64,000 nt of DNA from Deltaproteobacteria bacterium (GCA_947445035.1 CANFCK010000003.1:248001-312000); one strand, 5' to 3'. Shown: positions 16,910 to 26,452, numbered from the stretch's first letter. The notes: generated by a model from the letters alone, not told the origin. A program made the numbers and translations.

Positions 16910-17899
16910 CTACGCCTTCGCTTCCCCATCCGCCGTGTCCTGCGCCGCCGCCGTCGACGCAGTGACCCGCGCGTAGATCTCGGGTGTCAGTCGCGACAGC
17001 ACGCCCAGCGCCTTGAGGTTCTCGACCACCTGTTCGGGCCGCGAGGCTCCGGTGATCACGCTGCTGACGTGCTCGTTGTTGGCACACCACGCCAGCGCGA
17101 GCTGTGCGGTCGTGCAGCCAAGCTCCGTCGCGATCGCGGAAAGCTGGCGCACCGCACCGACGCGGCTCTTGGTGACGCCGCTTTGCAACCACGACATCCG
17201 TTCCATCCCGAGGCGCGAGCCGGCGGGGATGCTGTCGTTGTACTTTCCGGTGAGCACGCCGGACGCCAACGGGCTCCACGTCGTGGTGCCGAGGCCGTGC
17301 GACGCATAGAGCGGGGCCAGTTCTTGCTCGACCCGCTTACGATGGAACAAGTTGTACTGCGGCTGTTCGACCGATGGCGGCGTGGCGCCGAGCTGGGCGG
17401 CGACGGTGTAGGCCTCAGCGAGCTGCGCGGCGCTCCATTCGCTGGTGCCCCAGTACAAGACTTTGCCCTGCCGGACGAGCACGTCCATCGCCCGTACGGT
17501 CTCCTCGATCGGCGTGTCGGGATCGGGGCGATGGCAGTAGTACAGGTCGAGGTAGTCGGTCTGGAGCCGACGCAGCGCCGCGTGGCAGGCCTCCGTGACG
17601 TGCTTGCGTGACAGCCCCGTCTCGTTGGGACCATCGCCACCCCAGAAAACCTTGGAGCTGAGCACCAACGAGTCGCGACGAAGCTCAGCGACCACCTTCC
17701 CAACGGCGACCTCGGCCTGCCCCTGGGCGTAGGCCTCGGCGTTGTCGATGAAGTTGACGCCGCCCTCAATCGCCGCGAGCAAACACGCCCGCGTTCCGCC
17801 GGCATCGACCTGGCTGCCGTAGGTCACCCACGAGCCGATCGAGAAGACCGACAGCTTCAGCCCCGACCGCCCCATCCGCCGATAGATCATGTCGCTCAT
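16910..17899 (-). CDS. Aldo-keto reductase (KCNAB/YghZ-like)
   Basis: 329 residues from the ATG at 17899, which overlaps the upstream stop as ATGA and has GGAGG nine bases before it; an ATG 15 bases earlier is less likely. The catalytic tetrad is visible: Asp and Tyr in FIDNAEAYAQG, Lys in LSSKVFWGG, His in YYCHRPDPDT. The NADPH-binding end has TTTWSPLASGVLTGKYN and VITGASRPEQVVEN. It should reduce small aldehydes or ketones with NADPH in the cytoplasm; the natural substrate is unknown. Coupling to an exported lipoprotein gene is functionally odd. Confidence 0.92.
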   Translation of the reverse strand: MSDMIYRRMGRSGLKLSVFSIGSWVTYGSQVDAGGTRACLLAAIEGGVNFIDNAEAYAQGQAEVAVGKVVAELRRDSLVLSSKVFWGGDGPNETGLSRKHVTEACHAALRRLQTDYLDLYYCHRPDPDTPIEETVRAMDVLVRQGKVLYWGTSEWSAAQLAEAYTVAAQLGATPPSVEQPQYNLFHRKRVEQELAPLYASHGLGTTTWSPLASGVLTGKYNDSIPAGSRLGMERMSWLQSGVTKSRVGAVRQLSAIATELGCTTAQLALAWCANNEHVSSVITGASRPEQVVENLKALGVLSRLTPEIYARVTASTAAAQDTADGEAKA

Positions 17900-19131
17900 C
17901 TCCAAGCCTCCCATTCCGTAGGCATATAGCCACGTCCCGCAAAGACAAGATTCCGATCGATGCTGGAGCCGCTCGACCCGAAGCGCTCGCTGTTGTACCC
18001 GACGCCGTCGGTGCTGGACTGCGTGGACCAGTACTCGAGCCCCACGATGTCCCCGCCCTCGACCAGCCAGTCGACGAAGATCACGTTGTGGCCGCTGCCG
18101 CTGTGGCGCCAGAACTGGACGAAGTCGCCAGGGAGGAACTTGCTGACGTCGGTGAGCTCCTCCCCCACGCCGTAGTGCTCGAAGGCCTCGCTGGGGCCGG
18201 CGCCATCGAGCTCCCGGACGAACCAGTCCGTCCGGAAGACGTAGAGATCATCGACGCTGACCCCGTTGATGCTGCCGTCGCCGCCCGTGGAGCGGTCGAC
18301 CTCTTCCCAGGCACGCATGTACACCTCCCATGTCAGTCCGACGCAGAAGCAACGGCCGTCCCGGTCCCCCTCGGCAACGAGCACCTCCTGGTACCAGATG
18401 TCGCGGGTGGTGCCCGACCAGTCGCTACCCGAAGGCCAATAGTAGCCATTGCTGCCGTCAGTAGCGTAGGTTTCGAGGTAGCCGACGACGATGGCGTTGA
18501 AGTCAGAAGCGTCGGGGTTTTCCTCGGGCTCTACCGTCAACGTGAGCTGGTCGCTCGCCGTCCCATCCACCGCGGTGGCGGCGATCTCGCGCGCGTAGCC
18601 GGTACCTGAAAACGCGTAGGTGAGCTGCCCCTCGCCGTCGGTGGTGTCGATCGTTCCGATCGGCCAGCCGTCGGCCGCGAGCTCAACCTGATCAACCCCG
18701 TCAGCGGCCACGGTGAACGTGACCGGGTTCGCGATATTGGCCCCGTCGGCGGGCGAGGTGATCGTGACCCAGGTGTCGGCATCACTGACGCGCACGGTCA
18801 GTTCGTCGTGACTGAGCTCCGCGCCCCCACCGCCGTAGCCGACCAGCCGCAGCGTGACCTTCCCCTCCGGAAGCGTGACAGCGACCGTCCCGCCGCCATC
18901 AACGAACTCTTCTACTCGCGACACCGGCGCCCCGTCCGCGAGCAGCTCCGCGGCGTCAACATCAGCGCCCACGCGGAATCGCACCGCGAACGCCGTCGCC
19001 ACCGTTTCGCCGTTGGTCGGCGAGTCGACTCGAACTGCCGACGCGCCGCCGAAGCGATCCTCGACGTCGGCGCCGCCGGCGCCCTGTTCAGGCTCCGGCT
19101 CCTCGAAACATGCCAAGAATAGGAAGAACAT
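17896..19131 (-). CDS. Lipoprotein with Ig-like domains and a NlpC/CHAP-like C-terminal region
   Basis: 411 residues. The signal is very short (MFFLFLAC), then an acidic linker. Two Ig-like beta-sandwich modules follow (VRVDSPTNGETVATAFAVRF and VTITSPADGANIANPVTFTV). The C-terminal 200 residues include FCVGLTWEVYMRAWEE, with Cys just before a helix, and FVQFWRHSGSGHNVIFVDWL, with His. That order resembles NlpC/P60 or CHAP cysteine peptidases, which cut peptidoglycan stem peptides. The Cys/His assignment is my inference. It heads a two-gene unit with the aldo-keto reductase (ATGA). Confidence 0.7.
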   Translation of the reverse strand: MFFLFLACFEEPEPEQGAGGADVEDRFGGASAVRVDSPTNGETVATAFAVRFRVGADVDAAELLADGAPVSRVEEFVDGGGTVAVTLPEGKVTLRLVGYGGGGAELSHDELTVRVSDADTWVTITSPADGANIANPVTFTVAADGVDQVELAADGWPIGTIDTTDGEGQLTYAFSGTGYAREIAATAVDGTASDQLTLTVEPEENPDASDFNAIVVGYLETYATDGSNGYYWPSGSDWSGTTRDIWYQEVLVAEGDRDGRCFCVGLTWEVYMRAWEEVDRSTGGDGSINGVSVDDLYVFRTDWFVRELDGAGPSEAFEHYGVGEELTDVSKFLPGDFVQFWRHSGSGHNVIFVDWLVEGGDIVGLEYWSTQSSTDGVGYNSERFGSSGSSIDRNLVFAGRGYMPTEWEAWR

Positions 19132-19205
19132 CCTGGAGCGCTATCACGGCTTTTGGCGTGCGCGACGCCACTGGCTGATCGGCACGCCCCTTCCCCCTCT
19201 GCAAG

Positions 19206-19886
19206 TCAGTGTTGCCCCCCGCCGTGCCAGCCGGACAGGAACGCGGACAGCTCAGCTTCGACCAGCGGGTTGGGATCGACAAAGCGGGTACCGTAGATGC
19301 GCAGGTTGGACTGCCGCGGAAACTCGCGTGAGTGTCGGATTTCGAGCTTGACTTCCATCGGGGTCTCGCCCGGCAGGTGCAGCGCGCAGTCGACGATGTC
19401 TTCCTGGTGGAACAGGTGGCGACGCGGGTCGGCGACGAAGGCGGCCCCGAGCTCGGAGACGTCGTAGAGCCCCAGCAGCGGTTGTCCCGGGTGGCTCGAG
19501 AGCCGAAGGCAGAACCCTGAAACTCCGACCACCACGCGCCGAGTGGAGATGCGTCGGTCGCAACGCTCGACCGCCAGAGGCGACTGCAGAACCCAGCGCC
19601 CCCCGGTGTCAACCGAGACGAGGCGAGAGAAGAATGAGAACGCATCACCACGGGTGAAATACTCGGCCTTGACCGTGGCGCCGACGCGCCGCAGCGGCAT
19701 GGGCCGTTTCGGGTCGGGGCTGAACAGGGGCCCGGACCGCTCCGGAACCACGAACAGGCCATTGGCGGCCAGCCCCGAGCCGGTGAGCGTGACCGGGCGC
19801 TTCTCGGCGGCCGCACAAGCAAGGTGGATGGCGATGTCGGACGGTCGGGTCAGCCAGAGGCTGGCAGTCTCGCGGTGAGGATCCAT
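19206..19886 (-). CDS. PilZ-domain protein, probable c-di-GMP effector
   Basis: 226 residues from the ATG at 19886, behind a clear GGAGGGAG. The N-terminal half resembles a YcgR-like regulatory module. The C-terminal half has ERCDRRISTRR (RxxxR-type) followed after about 20 residues by YDVSELGAAF (DxSxxG-type), the two c-di-GMP-binding signatures of PilZ. Such proteins change motility or exopolysaccharide output when c-di-GMP rises. It diverges from the kinase/WD40 gene across 127 bases. Confidence 0.8.
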   Translation of the reverse strand: MDPHRETASLWLTRPSDIAIHLACAAAEKRPVTLTGSGLAANGLFVVPERSGPLFSPDPKRPMPLRRVGATVKAEYFTRGDAFSFFSRLVSVDTGGRWVLQSPLAVERCDRRISTRRVVVGVSGFCLRLSSHPGQPLLGLYDVSELGAAFVADPRRHLFHQEDIVDCALHLPGETPMEVKLEIRHSREFPRQSNLRIYGTRFVDPNPLVEAELSAFLSGWHGGGQH

Positions 19887-20013
19887 GGGGAGGCTCCCTC
19901 CTGCACCAACGATCGGAAGAGACTGGCTTGGACGTGAGGGCCAGCCGTCGTCCCCCACTCAACCCCCAATCCGGCAGACGCGCGGCGGCCTGGAAGCGGG
20001 CCCGTGCTAAGCC

Positions 20014-22899
20014 GTGGCCGTGCCCACCCGCGCCCCACCCGCCGATGAGACTAGCCAGGGCGGATGGAGCGATCCCGGGACGCCCATCGGCGGAACGACG
20101 CTCATCACGCCGGGCGGAGCGCAGCCAGCGGATGCGTCCCCGGCGCGCTACGCGGTCGGCGCGCTTCTGGGGCGGGGCGGTATGGGCGTGGTCTACGCGG
20201 CGCGAGACAACGCCTTGGGTCGCGACGTCGCGTTCAAAGAGCTGCGGCCGGATCTGGTTGACAACGCGCTCGCAGCGGCGAGGCTGGCGCGTGAGGCCGC
20301 GATTACGAGCCGCCTCGACCACCCGGGCATCGTCGCCGTTCACGACGTCGGCACGCTCGCTGACGGCCGCCCGTTCTACACGATGCGACTGGTACGCGGG
20401 CAGACGCTGGCACGCGCGGCCGCGGACGCATCCACCCCGGATGGCCGGCGCCAGCTCGTTCGGCGCGTCCTCGCCGCCGCGGATGCTGTGGCCGCCGCTC
20501 ACGACGCCGGCATCGTGCATCGTGACCTGAAACCTGCCAACATCCTGATCGGGGCGCATGGTGAAACCCAGGTGGTGGACTGGGGACTGGCCACGCCCAC
20601 CGCGGCGGCAGCGGCGCGCTGGAGCGACCTCCCCGAGACCGGCGGACATGGCCCCGTCGGTACCGACGCCTACATGGCACCGGAGCAGGCGCGCGGGGAC
20701 CCTCCCGAGCCCCGCCATGACGTCTGGAGTCTCGGGGTCACGCTCTCAAGAGTATTCGGCGAGGCCGATGATCTTCCGGTTGAAATCGCGGCGATCGTTG
20801 CGCGAGCTGTCGCTCGGGAACCGCAGCATCGGTACCCCGACGCCGCCGCCTTCGCCGACGACCTGCTTCGCTGGTTCGAGGGGCGGCGGGTTCTGGCCTT
20901 TGCGTACACGCCAGGCGACCTTCTGCGGCGAACGCTGCGGGCGTATCGGCTTCCGCTGCTCGTCGGTGCCGTTGGGCTGGCCGCGGTCGGCCTCGTCGTC
21001 TCCGTGGGGTTTTGGCAGACGACGCGGTCGCTCGGAAGGGCGTTGGTGGCGGAGGCCGACGCCGCCGACAAGCTCGCCGATCTTCAGCTTGAACGTGCTG
21101 TGGAGGCGACGAACCTCGGCGATCGTGAGCGGGCCGAGCGGCTGGCGCTGTCGGTACTCCAGCGGCGCGAGGATCCGTTGGCGCGCGGCGTTTTCGCGGC
21201 CTTCGGTCGAGCAGAGCGCCCGGTTCGGTTGACGACGACCGCAGGGCCCACGTGTTTGTGGTCCGCAGTGAGCGCTACGCACGGGTTCGTGATCTGCGGT
21301 CACGCCGACCGCATCGAGCGCTGGGCGGCGGGGCGGTCGGAATGGCAAGCGCCGATCGCGGCCATCGGCGGGCGCATACGCGCCGGCCACCTGATCGCTT
21401 GGGACGCCGTCGGCACGACTACACTGCTCGATCTCGACTCCGGCGGGTTAGCCGGCGTATGGCAAGGGAGCTCCGATTGGAGGCCAGAGTCGCCGCCCCG
21501 ACGGGTGTGGACGGACCTCGGGGCCCTCCCGGTGCCGACAACCCCGCCGTCCCCGTGCTACGGAAATCTGAGGGTTGTCGACGCTCCGCCAGGTGGACGC
21601 ATCGCTTCGGTATGCGGCGATGGACGGCTGTTTCTCGGCACGCTCGACGACCCGACCCACGTCGTCGTGCCAACCGATTTCGTTGGCGATCACGTCGCGG
21701 TGTCGCTGGCCTGGATGCCCGGCGACCGGGTGGCAGTCGGCAGCCTACGCGGAAAAGTGGCGGTCTACGAGGGGAGGTCGGGCGACCGCGTCGCCCACGG
21801 GCTCACGTCATTGGGGAGCCTCGGGAACCTCGCGGTCTCCGCGGACGGCAACGTCCTCGCCCTCGGCGGTACGGTGGGCGGCGTCGGCCTCTGGCAAGTA
21901 GACACCGCCGCGCTGATCGGAGACATCCCGGCGCCCCAGCCCCGCTCGTTCGTCTTCACCGGCGAGGGCCTGCTGGTTCACGACGGCTCACTGAACACGT
22001 GGCGGATTCCGACAGGGGCTCCGGCGCTCGTCCGCACCACCGCGGGGCTGGCGGATGTCACGGTGGACGGCGCGGGAACCCGGATCGCGCTCGCGTGCGG
22101 TGACGGGGGAGTGTGGACCGTGGGCTTGGCCGACGGTCGGGTACAACGCCGCCAGGTCGGCGACCGCGTGGTCAAGGCCACGGTGTTCAGCGCCGATGGC
22201 AGTACCCTGTTTGCGTCCGGGCTCGCTCCGCCTCAGCTGGCGAGCATGGGCGCGGGCGAAGGCGTGTCGCCGGTCGCCGGCGGGCGCCCGTTCCGTCGCT
22301 TGGCTTCCGCGACGGACGGCTCCCTGGTGGGCGTTGACATGGACCCCGGCCTCTACCGATGGCCCGTGCTGACCGACACACCCGCGCTGCTCGCCCCGGA
22401 GCGGGGGTTCAGCGATATCGAGCGCGATGGCGACACCGTCGTGGTGCTGGATGGGCATGGCGCGGTGGAGCGCTTGGACGGCCTCGTGCTGACCCTGCTT
22501 ACGACGGTCCCCGACGCGCGCGCGGTGGCGGTCCGCGGCGATCGGCTTGCGATCGCACGTCCCGATGGCGTTGAGGTTCACGACGGCGCCCAGCCTCGGT
22601 TCCTCGACGCCGCGGGGGCAACGCTGGTCGACGTCGCGCTGTCGCCGGACGGCCGTCGGGTTGCCGCCGTGGGCCTCGATACGACCGTGCGCGTCTGGAA
22701 CGCCGACACCGGCGAGCAGATCGGGCTCCTCCCCGGTCACGAAGAGCGCGTCGTGGCGGTTGAGTTCTTGCCCGACGGCGACCTCGTGACCGCCAGTTGG
22801 GACAAGACCGCGCGCATCTGGTCGCTGGGTGCGCTCACCGAGCCGGTGGCCAGCCTGGCCCAAGACGTCGTCGCCGCTTGGGGAGAAGCTCCGCGCTGA
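20014..22899 (+). CDS. Transmembrane Ser/Thr protein kinase with C-terminal WD40-like propeller
   Basis: 961 residues from a GTG (a GTG two codons on is also possible). Residues about 47-300 are a protein kinase: GRGGMGVVYAARD, the Lys in VAFKELRPD, HRDLKPANIL near residue 170, VDWGLAT in place of DFG, and GTDAYMAPEQ. A single membrane helix (LPLLVGAVGLAAVGLVVSVG) near residue 315 is followed by a helical stalk (LQLERAVEATNLGDRERAER). Then come about 580 residues of WD40/PQQ-like blades (LAVSADGNVLALGGTVGG, VALSPDGRRVAAVGLDTTVR, VTASWDKTARIWSLG). This architecture is common in myxobacteria. The DWG change is seen in some active bacterial kinases. An FHA gene follows after 37 bases. Confidence 0.93.
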   Translation: MAVPTRAPPADETSQGGWSDPGTPIGGTTLITPGGAQPADASPARYAVGALLGRGGMGVVYAARDNALGRDVAFKELRPDLVDNALAAARLAREAAITSRLDHPGIVAVHDVGTLADGRPFYTMRLVRGQTLARAAADASTPDGRRQLVRRVLAAADAVAAAHDAGIVHRDLKPANILIGAHGETQVVDWGLATPTAAAAARWSDLPETGGHGPVGTDAYMAPEQARGDPPEPRHDVWSLGVTLSRVFGEADDLPVEIAAIVARAVAREPQHRYPDAAAFADDLLRWFEGRRVLAFAYTPGDLLRRTLRAYRLPLLVGAVGLAAVGLVVSVGFWQTTRSLGRALVAEADAADKLADLQLERAVEATNLGDRERAERLALSVLQRREDPLARGVFAAFGRAERPVRLTTTAGPTCLWSAVSATHGFVICGHADRIERWAAGRSEWQAPIAAIGGRIRAGHLIAWDAVGTTTLLDLDSGGLAGVWQGSSDWRPESPPRRVWTDLGALPVPTTPPSPCYGNLRVVDAPPGGRIASVCGDGRLFLGTLDDPTHVVVPTDFVGDHVAVSLAWMPGDRVAVGSLRGKVAVYEGRSGDRVAHGLTSLGSLGNLAVSADGNVLALGGTVGGVGLWQVDTAALIGDIPAPQPRSFVFTGEGLLVHDGSLNTWRIPTGAPALVRTTAGLADVTVDGAGTRIALACGDGGVWTVGLADGRVQRRQVGDRVVKATVFSADGSTLFASGLAPPQLASMGAGEGVSPVAGGRPFRRLASATDGSLVGVDMDPGLYRWPVLTDTPALLAPERGFSDIERDGDTVVVLDGHGAVERLDGLVLTLLTTVPDARAVAVRGDRLAIARPDGVEVHDGAQPRFLDAAGATLVDVALSPDGRRVAAVGLDTTVRVWNADTGEQIGLLPGHEERVVAVEFLPDGDLVTASWDKTARIWSLGALTEPVASLAQDVVAAWGEAPR

Positions 22900-22936
22900 G
22901 CGGGCGGCGACCCGCCGTGTGGGCTACGGCCCGACG

Positions 22937-23827
22937 ATGCGCGCCAGCGTTCGGTTCTGCCTCCCCGACGGCGCCGTGGAAACGCTCTACGCGGGCGATC
23001 TGATTGGTCGTACCTGAGCCGCGGCGCTGCGCCTCGACGACCCGGACATCTCGGAAGCGCACGCGATGGTGAGTCTGCGGGGTGAGCGATTGTGGCTGCT
23101 CGCACTCCGTCGCCGTTTCAGCGTGGGCGGGAAGGGCATCGACGCCGCCGCGCTCGAGGTGGGCATGGAGGTGCGGCTGGGACCGCGGGCGCTGCTCCGG
23201 GTGGAGGCGATATCGCTCCCGGACGCGGTGCTCGGTCTCGAAGGACCCGGCTTGCCGGCACAAGTTTTGCCCGGAACCTGCTCCCTGGTTTTGGATCCAC
23301 ACCCCCGGCTCGCGCCCGGCTCCGTGGCCGGGGCGGAGGCGATTTTCTGGGCAAGCGACGGCCTCTGGCGGGTGCGCCACGGCGAAAAGACAGCGCCTCT
23401 CGAGGCCGGAGATTCGCTGCCCCTCCCGAGCGGCGCGTACACCGCGATCTCCATCGCGCTGTCGGGCGCGGGCGAGTCCGCCACCCGCGCCGACGACGCC
23501 TCGCCGCTCCGCATCGTGGCCTCCTACGACACCGTGCAGATTCACCGGCCCAAAGTCGAGGTGTTTGTCCTCGTGGGCCAGCTCGCACGCGTCGTGAGCG
23601 AGCTCGCCACCGTGCAGCAGCCCATGGCCTGGGAAGAGCTGGCGCGCCCCCACTGGCCGCACATTGACGATCGCGATGCCCTGCGCCGCCGGTGGGACGG
23701 ACTGCTCGGCCGCCTTCGCGAGCGCCTGCGCGAGGGCGGGCTCCGCGCCGACCTCGTCGCCTCCACGCGCATCGGCCTCGTGGAACTGCTGCTGCGCGAG
23801 GGCGACGTGGTGGAGGACAGGGGCTGA
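22937..23827 (+). pseudogene. FHA-domain protein gene split by an in-frame TGA
   Basis: An ATG at 22937 opens a frame (MRASVRFCLPDGAVETLYAG, then DLIGRT) that meets TGA at 23015-23017. The same frame continues AALRLDDPDISEAHAMVSLR and stays open for 270 codons to 23827. IGRT, then ISEAHA about 16 residues later, are the GR and SxxH phosphothreonine-binding signatures of FHA domains, with the TGA exactly between them. A CGA-to-TGA change would explain it with no gap. The C-terminal half (FVLVGQLARVVSELATVQQP, RLRERLREGGLRADLVAST) is a helical DNA-binding-like region common in myxobacterial FHA proteins. Translation from the GTG/ATG at 23066 onward would lack the FHA core. It follows the kinase gene, a natural partner. 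Confidence 0.6.
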
Positions 23828-23997
23828 GCCGAACCGGGCCCCCCAAGCGGGGCCGTCGCGACCAAGCCACCCTTGCGAACGGACGCCCTTGGACGACACA
23901 CCAGCGCGTTAGTCCGACCCCAACCCACGGTCGTCATGTTCACCCCCCTCATCGCCGCCGCCCGTTCCGTCGGCTGCGATGGGTCCCACCGGGCACC

Positions 23998-24426
23998 GTG
24001 ACGCCCCGCAGCCTGTGCATCCGTTGCGGCGCCGACAAGGAGTTGCCCCTCGGCCGGTGCGCACAGTGCGCACACGTGCCAGATCGCGGCGAGGCGGCGC
24101 TCTCGCTCTTGGCGTCCACCCGCATGCTCAGCGCCGAGGAATTGGACACGGTGCAGGGCCGCCTGCAGCGGGGAGAGGCGCTTCGCCCGAGCCATGCTCG
24201 CCTCCGACGAGCCCGCTCCCTGCTGATAGGCGGCAGCGAGGCGGCCGAACCGTTGTCACGACGCCAGCTCACGGCTCTCGCGGCGCTCTCCATCGTGCTC
24301 ACCCCGATTCCGGCGCTTCTCGCCGCCTGGGCGTGGCGTGAAACCGGGCGGAGTCGGCCGTGCCTCACCATCGCCGCCGTCGCCGGCACGATCGACGGCT
24401 CCCTATGGCTCTTGGTCCTGCGCTGA
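23998..24426 (+). CDS. Zinc-ribbon protein with two C-terminal membrane helices
   Basis: From the GTG at 23998 it is 142 residues; the frame is open upstream but that part has no gene-like features. LCIRCGADKELPLGRCAQCA holds two CxxC pairs, a minimal zinc ribbon. A helical stretch follows (RMLSAEELDTVQGRLQRGEA), then two hydrophobic segments (ALAALSIVLTPIPALLAAWA and IAAVAGTIDGSLWLLVL). The function is unknown. Its last 24 bases overlap the convergent sensor/receiver gene. Confidence 0.55.
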   Translation: MTPRSLCIRCGADKELPLGRCAQCAHVPDRGEAALSLLASTRMLSAEELDTVQGRLQRGEALRPSHARLRRARSLLIGGSEAAEPLSRRQLTALAALSIVLTPIPALLAAWAWRETGRSRPCLTIAAVAGTIDGSLWLLVLR

Positions 24427-25611
24427 GAACAAGGCCTCGATGTGGGCCCGAAACTCGATGATCTGAAAAGGTTTGCGCAGGATCGGCGCCAACGCAGTCC
24501 CGACCAGGTCCTCATCGTGACCGGTGACGATCAGAATCGGGAGGTTCGGCAGCCATCGCCGCGCTTCCGTGGCGAGGTCCACCCCGCTTCGTCCGGGAAG
24601 CACCGCGTCCGTGACCAGCGCCACCAGCGTCCGCCCGTGGGTCCGGAGGATCATCGAAGCCGCCACCCCATTTTCGGCTTCCATCACCGCGAAGCCGTCC
24701 CGGCGAAGCACGGCTCCCATCATCGCCAGCGTGCCCGGATCGTCGTCAACCACCAAAACCGCCCCGCGCGTACCGCTGGGACGGTCGGGCGCCTCCGTGC
24801 CGAAGATTGGAAACTCGACGACCACGCCGCTGTCGGGATCGATGAGCACCCGCCCCCCCGCCGCCTCGACCGCGTCTCGCGCCGATTCGATCTCTGCACC
24901 CCGAGTGGCCGTCGTGCCGGCGGCAAGCACCACCTGACCGTGGTGCCCCCGGGTCCGAACGTCGATGCGAATGGTCCCATCGCCCGAAAGGCTGCGGGCC
25001 ATCGAGCCCACCAGCGCAGCGATGGCCCAGAACCCCTTCTCGCGCACCGCCGTGACGATGCAGTCCTGCGCGACCGAGCCGAACTCGATCGGCAGCGGCC
25101 CGGTCATCGCGGCGAGCGCATCTTCGGTGAGGGTGGCGAGATTCAGCGCCTGAGGCTCCGGGCGGCTGACGCCGGGCGAGAGTCCGAGCACCTGCCTACG
25201 AATGCCGCGCAGCTCCTCCACGGTCGACAGCGCCTCGCGGATGGCGGCCACGGCGCGCTCGGAGGGCCGCTCCCGCAACGCCGCCGACAACGTCGAATCC
25301 ACCGACGCCGAGACCCGGTCGAGCCGGCGCACGACATTGGTTACGACAGCGTCGAGCGCCACGCGGCCGCCATCGCCGGCCGAAAGCACAAGTTGGCCGT
25401 CCCCGAGGGGTTCGGCGCGCACCGGCATCGGCGCGCGGCCCGGCGCTACCAACCACGCGCCATCGGGCTTATCTTCCACCGACGCCCGCCGGTACGCGGG
25501 GGCCCACGCGTCGAACGCCAGGTTTGCGGCGGCGAGGTGGCCGGAGCTGTCCGCCCAGGCCGCCGGCACCGTCATCGCAGCGAGCAGGGCGCGGATCTGG
25601 TCAGGGGACAT
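24403..25611 (-). CDS. Degenerate sensor domain fused to a response-regulator receiver
   Basis: About 402 residues from the ATG at 25611, which starts inside the last codons of the ABC permease. Residues 1-80 look PAS-like. Residues about 85-290 have the outline of a histidine kinase (a helical pair, then GHHGQVVLAAGTTATRGAEI) but no phosphorylatable His block and no N or G boxes I can identify. The C-terminal receiver is intact: VLVVDDDPGTLAMMGAVLRR, phospho-acceptor Asp in VTDAVLPGRSG, Thr in ILIVTGHDED and Lys in ILRKPFQ. It probably receives phosphate from another kinase. Confidence 0.78.
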   Translation of the reverse strand: MSPDQIRALLAAMTVPAAWADSSGHLAAANLAFDAWAPAYRRASVEDKPDGAWLVAPGRAPMPVRAEPLGDGQLVLSAGDGGRVALDAVVTNVVRRLDRVSASVDSTLSAALRERPSERAVAAIREALSTVEELRGIRRQVLGLSPGVSRPEPQALNLATLTEDALAAMTGPLPIEFGSVAQDCIVTAVREKGFWAIAALVGSMARSLSGDGTIRIDVRTRGHHGQVVLAAGTTATRGAEIESARDAVEAAGGRVLIDPDSGVVVEFPIFGTEAPDRPSGTRGAVLVVDDDPGTLAMMGAVLRRDGFAVMEAENGVAASMILRTHGRTLVALVTDAVLPGRSGVDLATEARRWLPNLPILIVTGHDEDLVGTALAPILRKPFQIIEFRAHIEALFSAQDQEP

Positions 25612-26452
25612 CGGAGCGCGAGAAGCGTAGCACTGCGACAGCCGACGCGACAACCATGTACACGGTAACGGCGAGGAACTGCCCGGCCTCGAACTGAGAT
25701 TCCCAGCCTTCCCAACAGGCCTGTGCCCCCACCAGCGTCCACTTCAACACCTCGTCCACCCATGGCTGGCTTTCCCCGTTCGCCATCATCTTCTGGACGA
25801 GCTTGAGGCCGTTGAGCCCCATCCACAGTCCACGATCGGCCATGAGTACCAACATCAGGCTGACCACGACGCCCCCCACCGACTGGACGAACGTCGACAG
25901 CGCAAGCCCCAGCGCGATCAGGCACAGGTCGCTGACGAAGCTGGCGCCAAAACCCATCGCGAGCCGCAGAATCGACTCGCTACCTTCGGCCACGGATTGG
26001 TCGATGCCCGGGCCCCCCACCAGCGGCCAACCGATGATGCCGGAGGTGACGAACGTCAGCACCAAGGTGGCCAACGACAATGACGCCAACGCGCAGAACT
26101 TGGCGGCGAGGATGCTCCAACGCGGCACCGGGCGCACCGCCAACTCTCGCAGGGTGCGGTCGGCGTGCTCACCGGCCATGGCCCCCGCCGTGGCAAGGAA
26201 AAGCAAAAGCGGCAGGATGAAGAAGTTGCGGGCGTACAGCGCCTTGGCACCCACGCCGACCACATCGAATTGCATGAGCGCCGCTTGGCCGTTGATTTGC
26301 ACCCCCCCTTGCAGGCTCTGCAACCCCGCCATCAGCGCCGCGGCCAGCGCACCCACGAGAAACGCCACGATGAGCGCTCCGATGCCGCTACCCCTGGTGA
26401 AGACCTTGAGCATCTCGGCGCGGACCATGCCGGGAAATTGATGCGGGATCAT
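25601..26452 (-). CDS. ABC-2 type transporter permease
   Basis: 283 residues with six hydrophobic segments, among them GALIVAFLVGALAAALMAGL and LILPLLLF-like helices around residue 80. GEHADRTLRELAVRPVPRWS is the coupling-helix region typical of ABC-2 exporters of the NatB/YhaP kind. The ATG overlaps the ATPase stop (ATGA), so the two are made together. It should form the membrane channel of a drug, sodium or lipid exporter; the substrate is unknown. Confidence 0.87.
   Translation of the reverse strand: MIPHQFPGMVRAEMLKVFTRGSGIGALIVAFLVGALAAALMAGLQSLQGGVQINGQAALMQFDVVGVGAKALYARNFFILPLLLFLATAGAMAGEHADRTLRELAVRPVPRWSILAAKFCALASLSLATLVLTFVTSGIIGWPLVGGPGIDQSVAEGSESILRLAMGFGASFVSDLCLIALGLALSTFVQSVGGVVVSLMLVLMADRGLWMGLNGLKLVQKMMANGESQPWVDEVLKWTLVGAQACWEGWESQFEAGQFLAVTVYMVVASAVAVLRFSRSDVP

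Noticed and set aside
23015..23017. TGA read as selenocysteine or a reassigned codon, together with the TGA at 2892-2894
   Set aside because: TGA is the normal stop of many genes here, including in ATGA and GTGA couplings; neither context is a selenoprotein site and no SECIS-like hairpin is evident.
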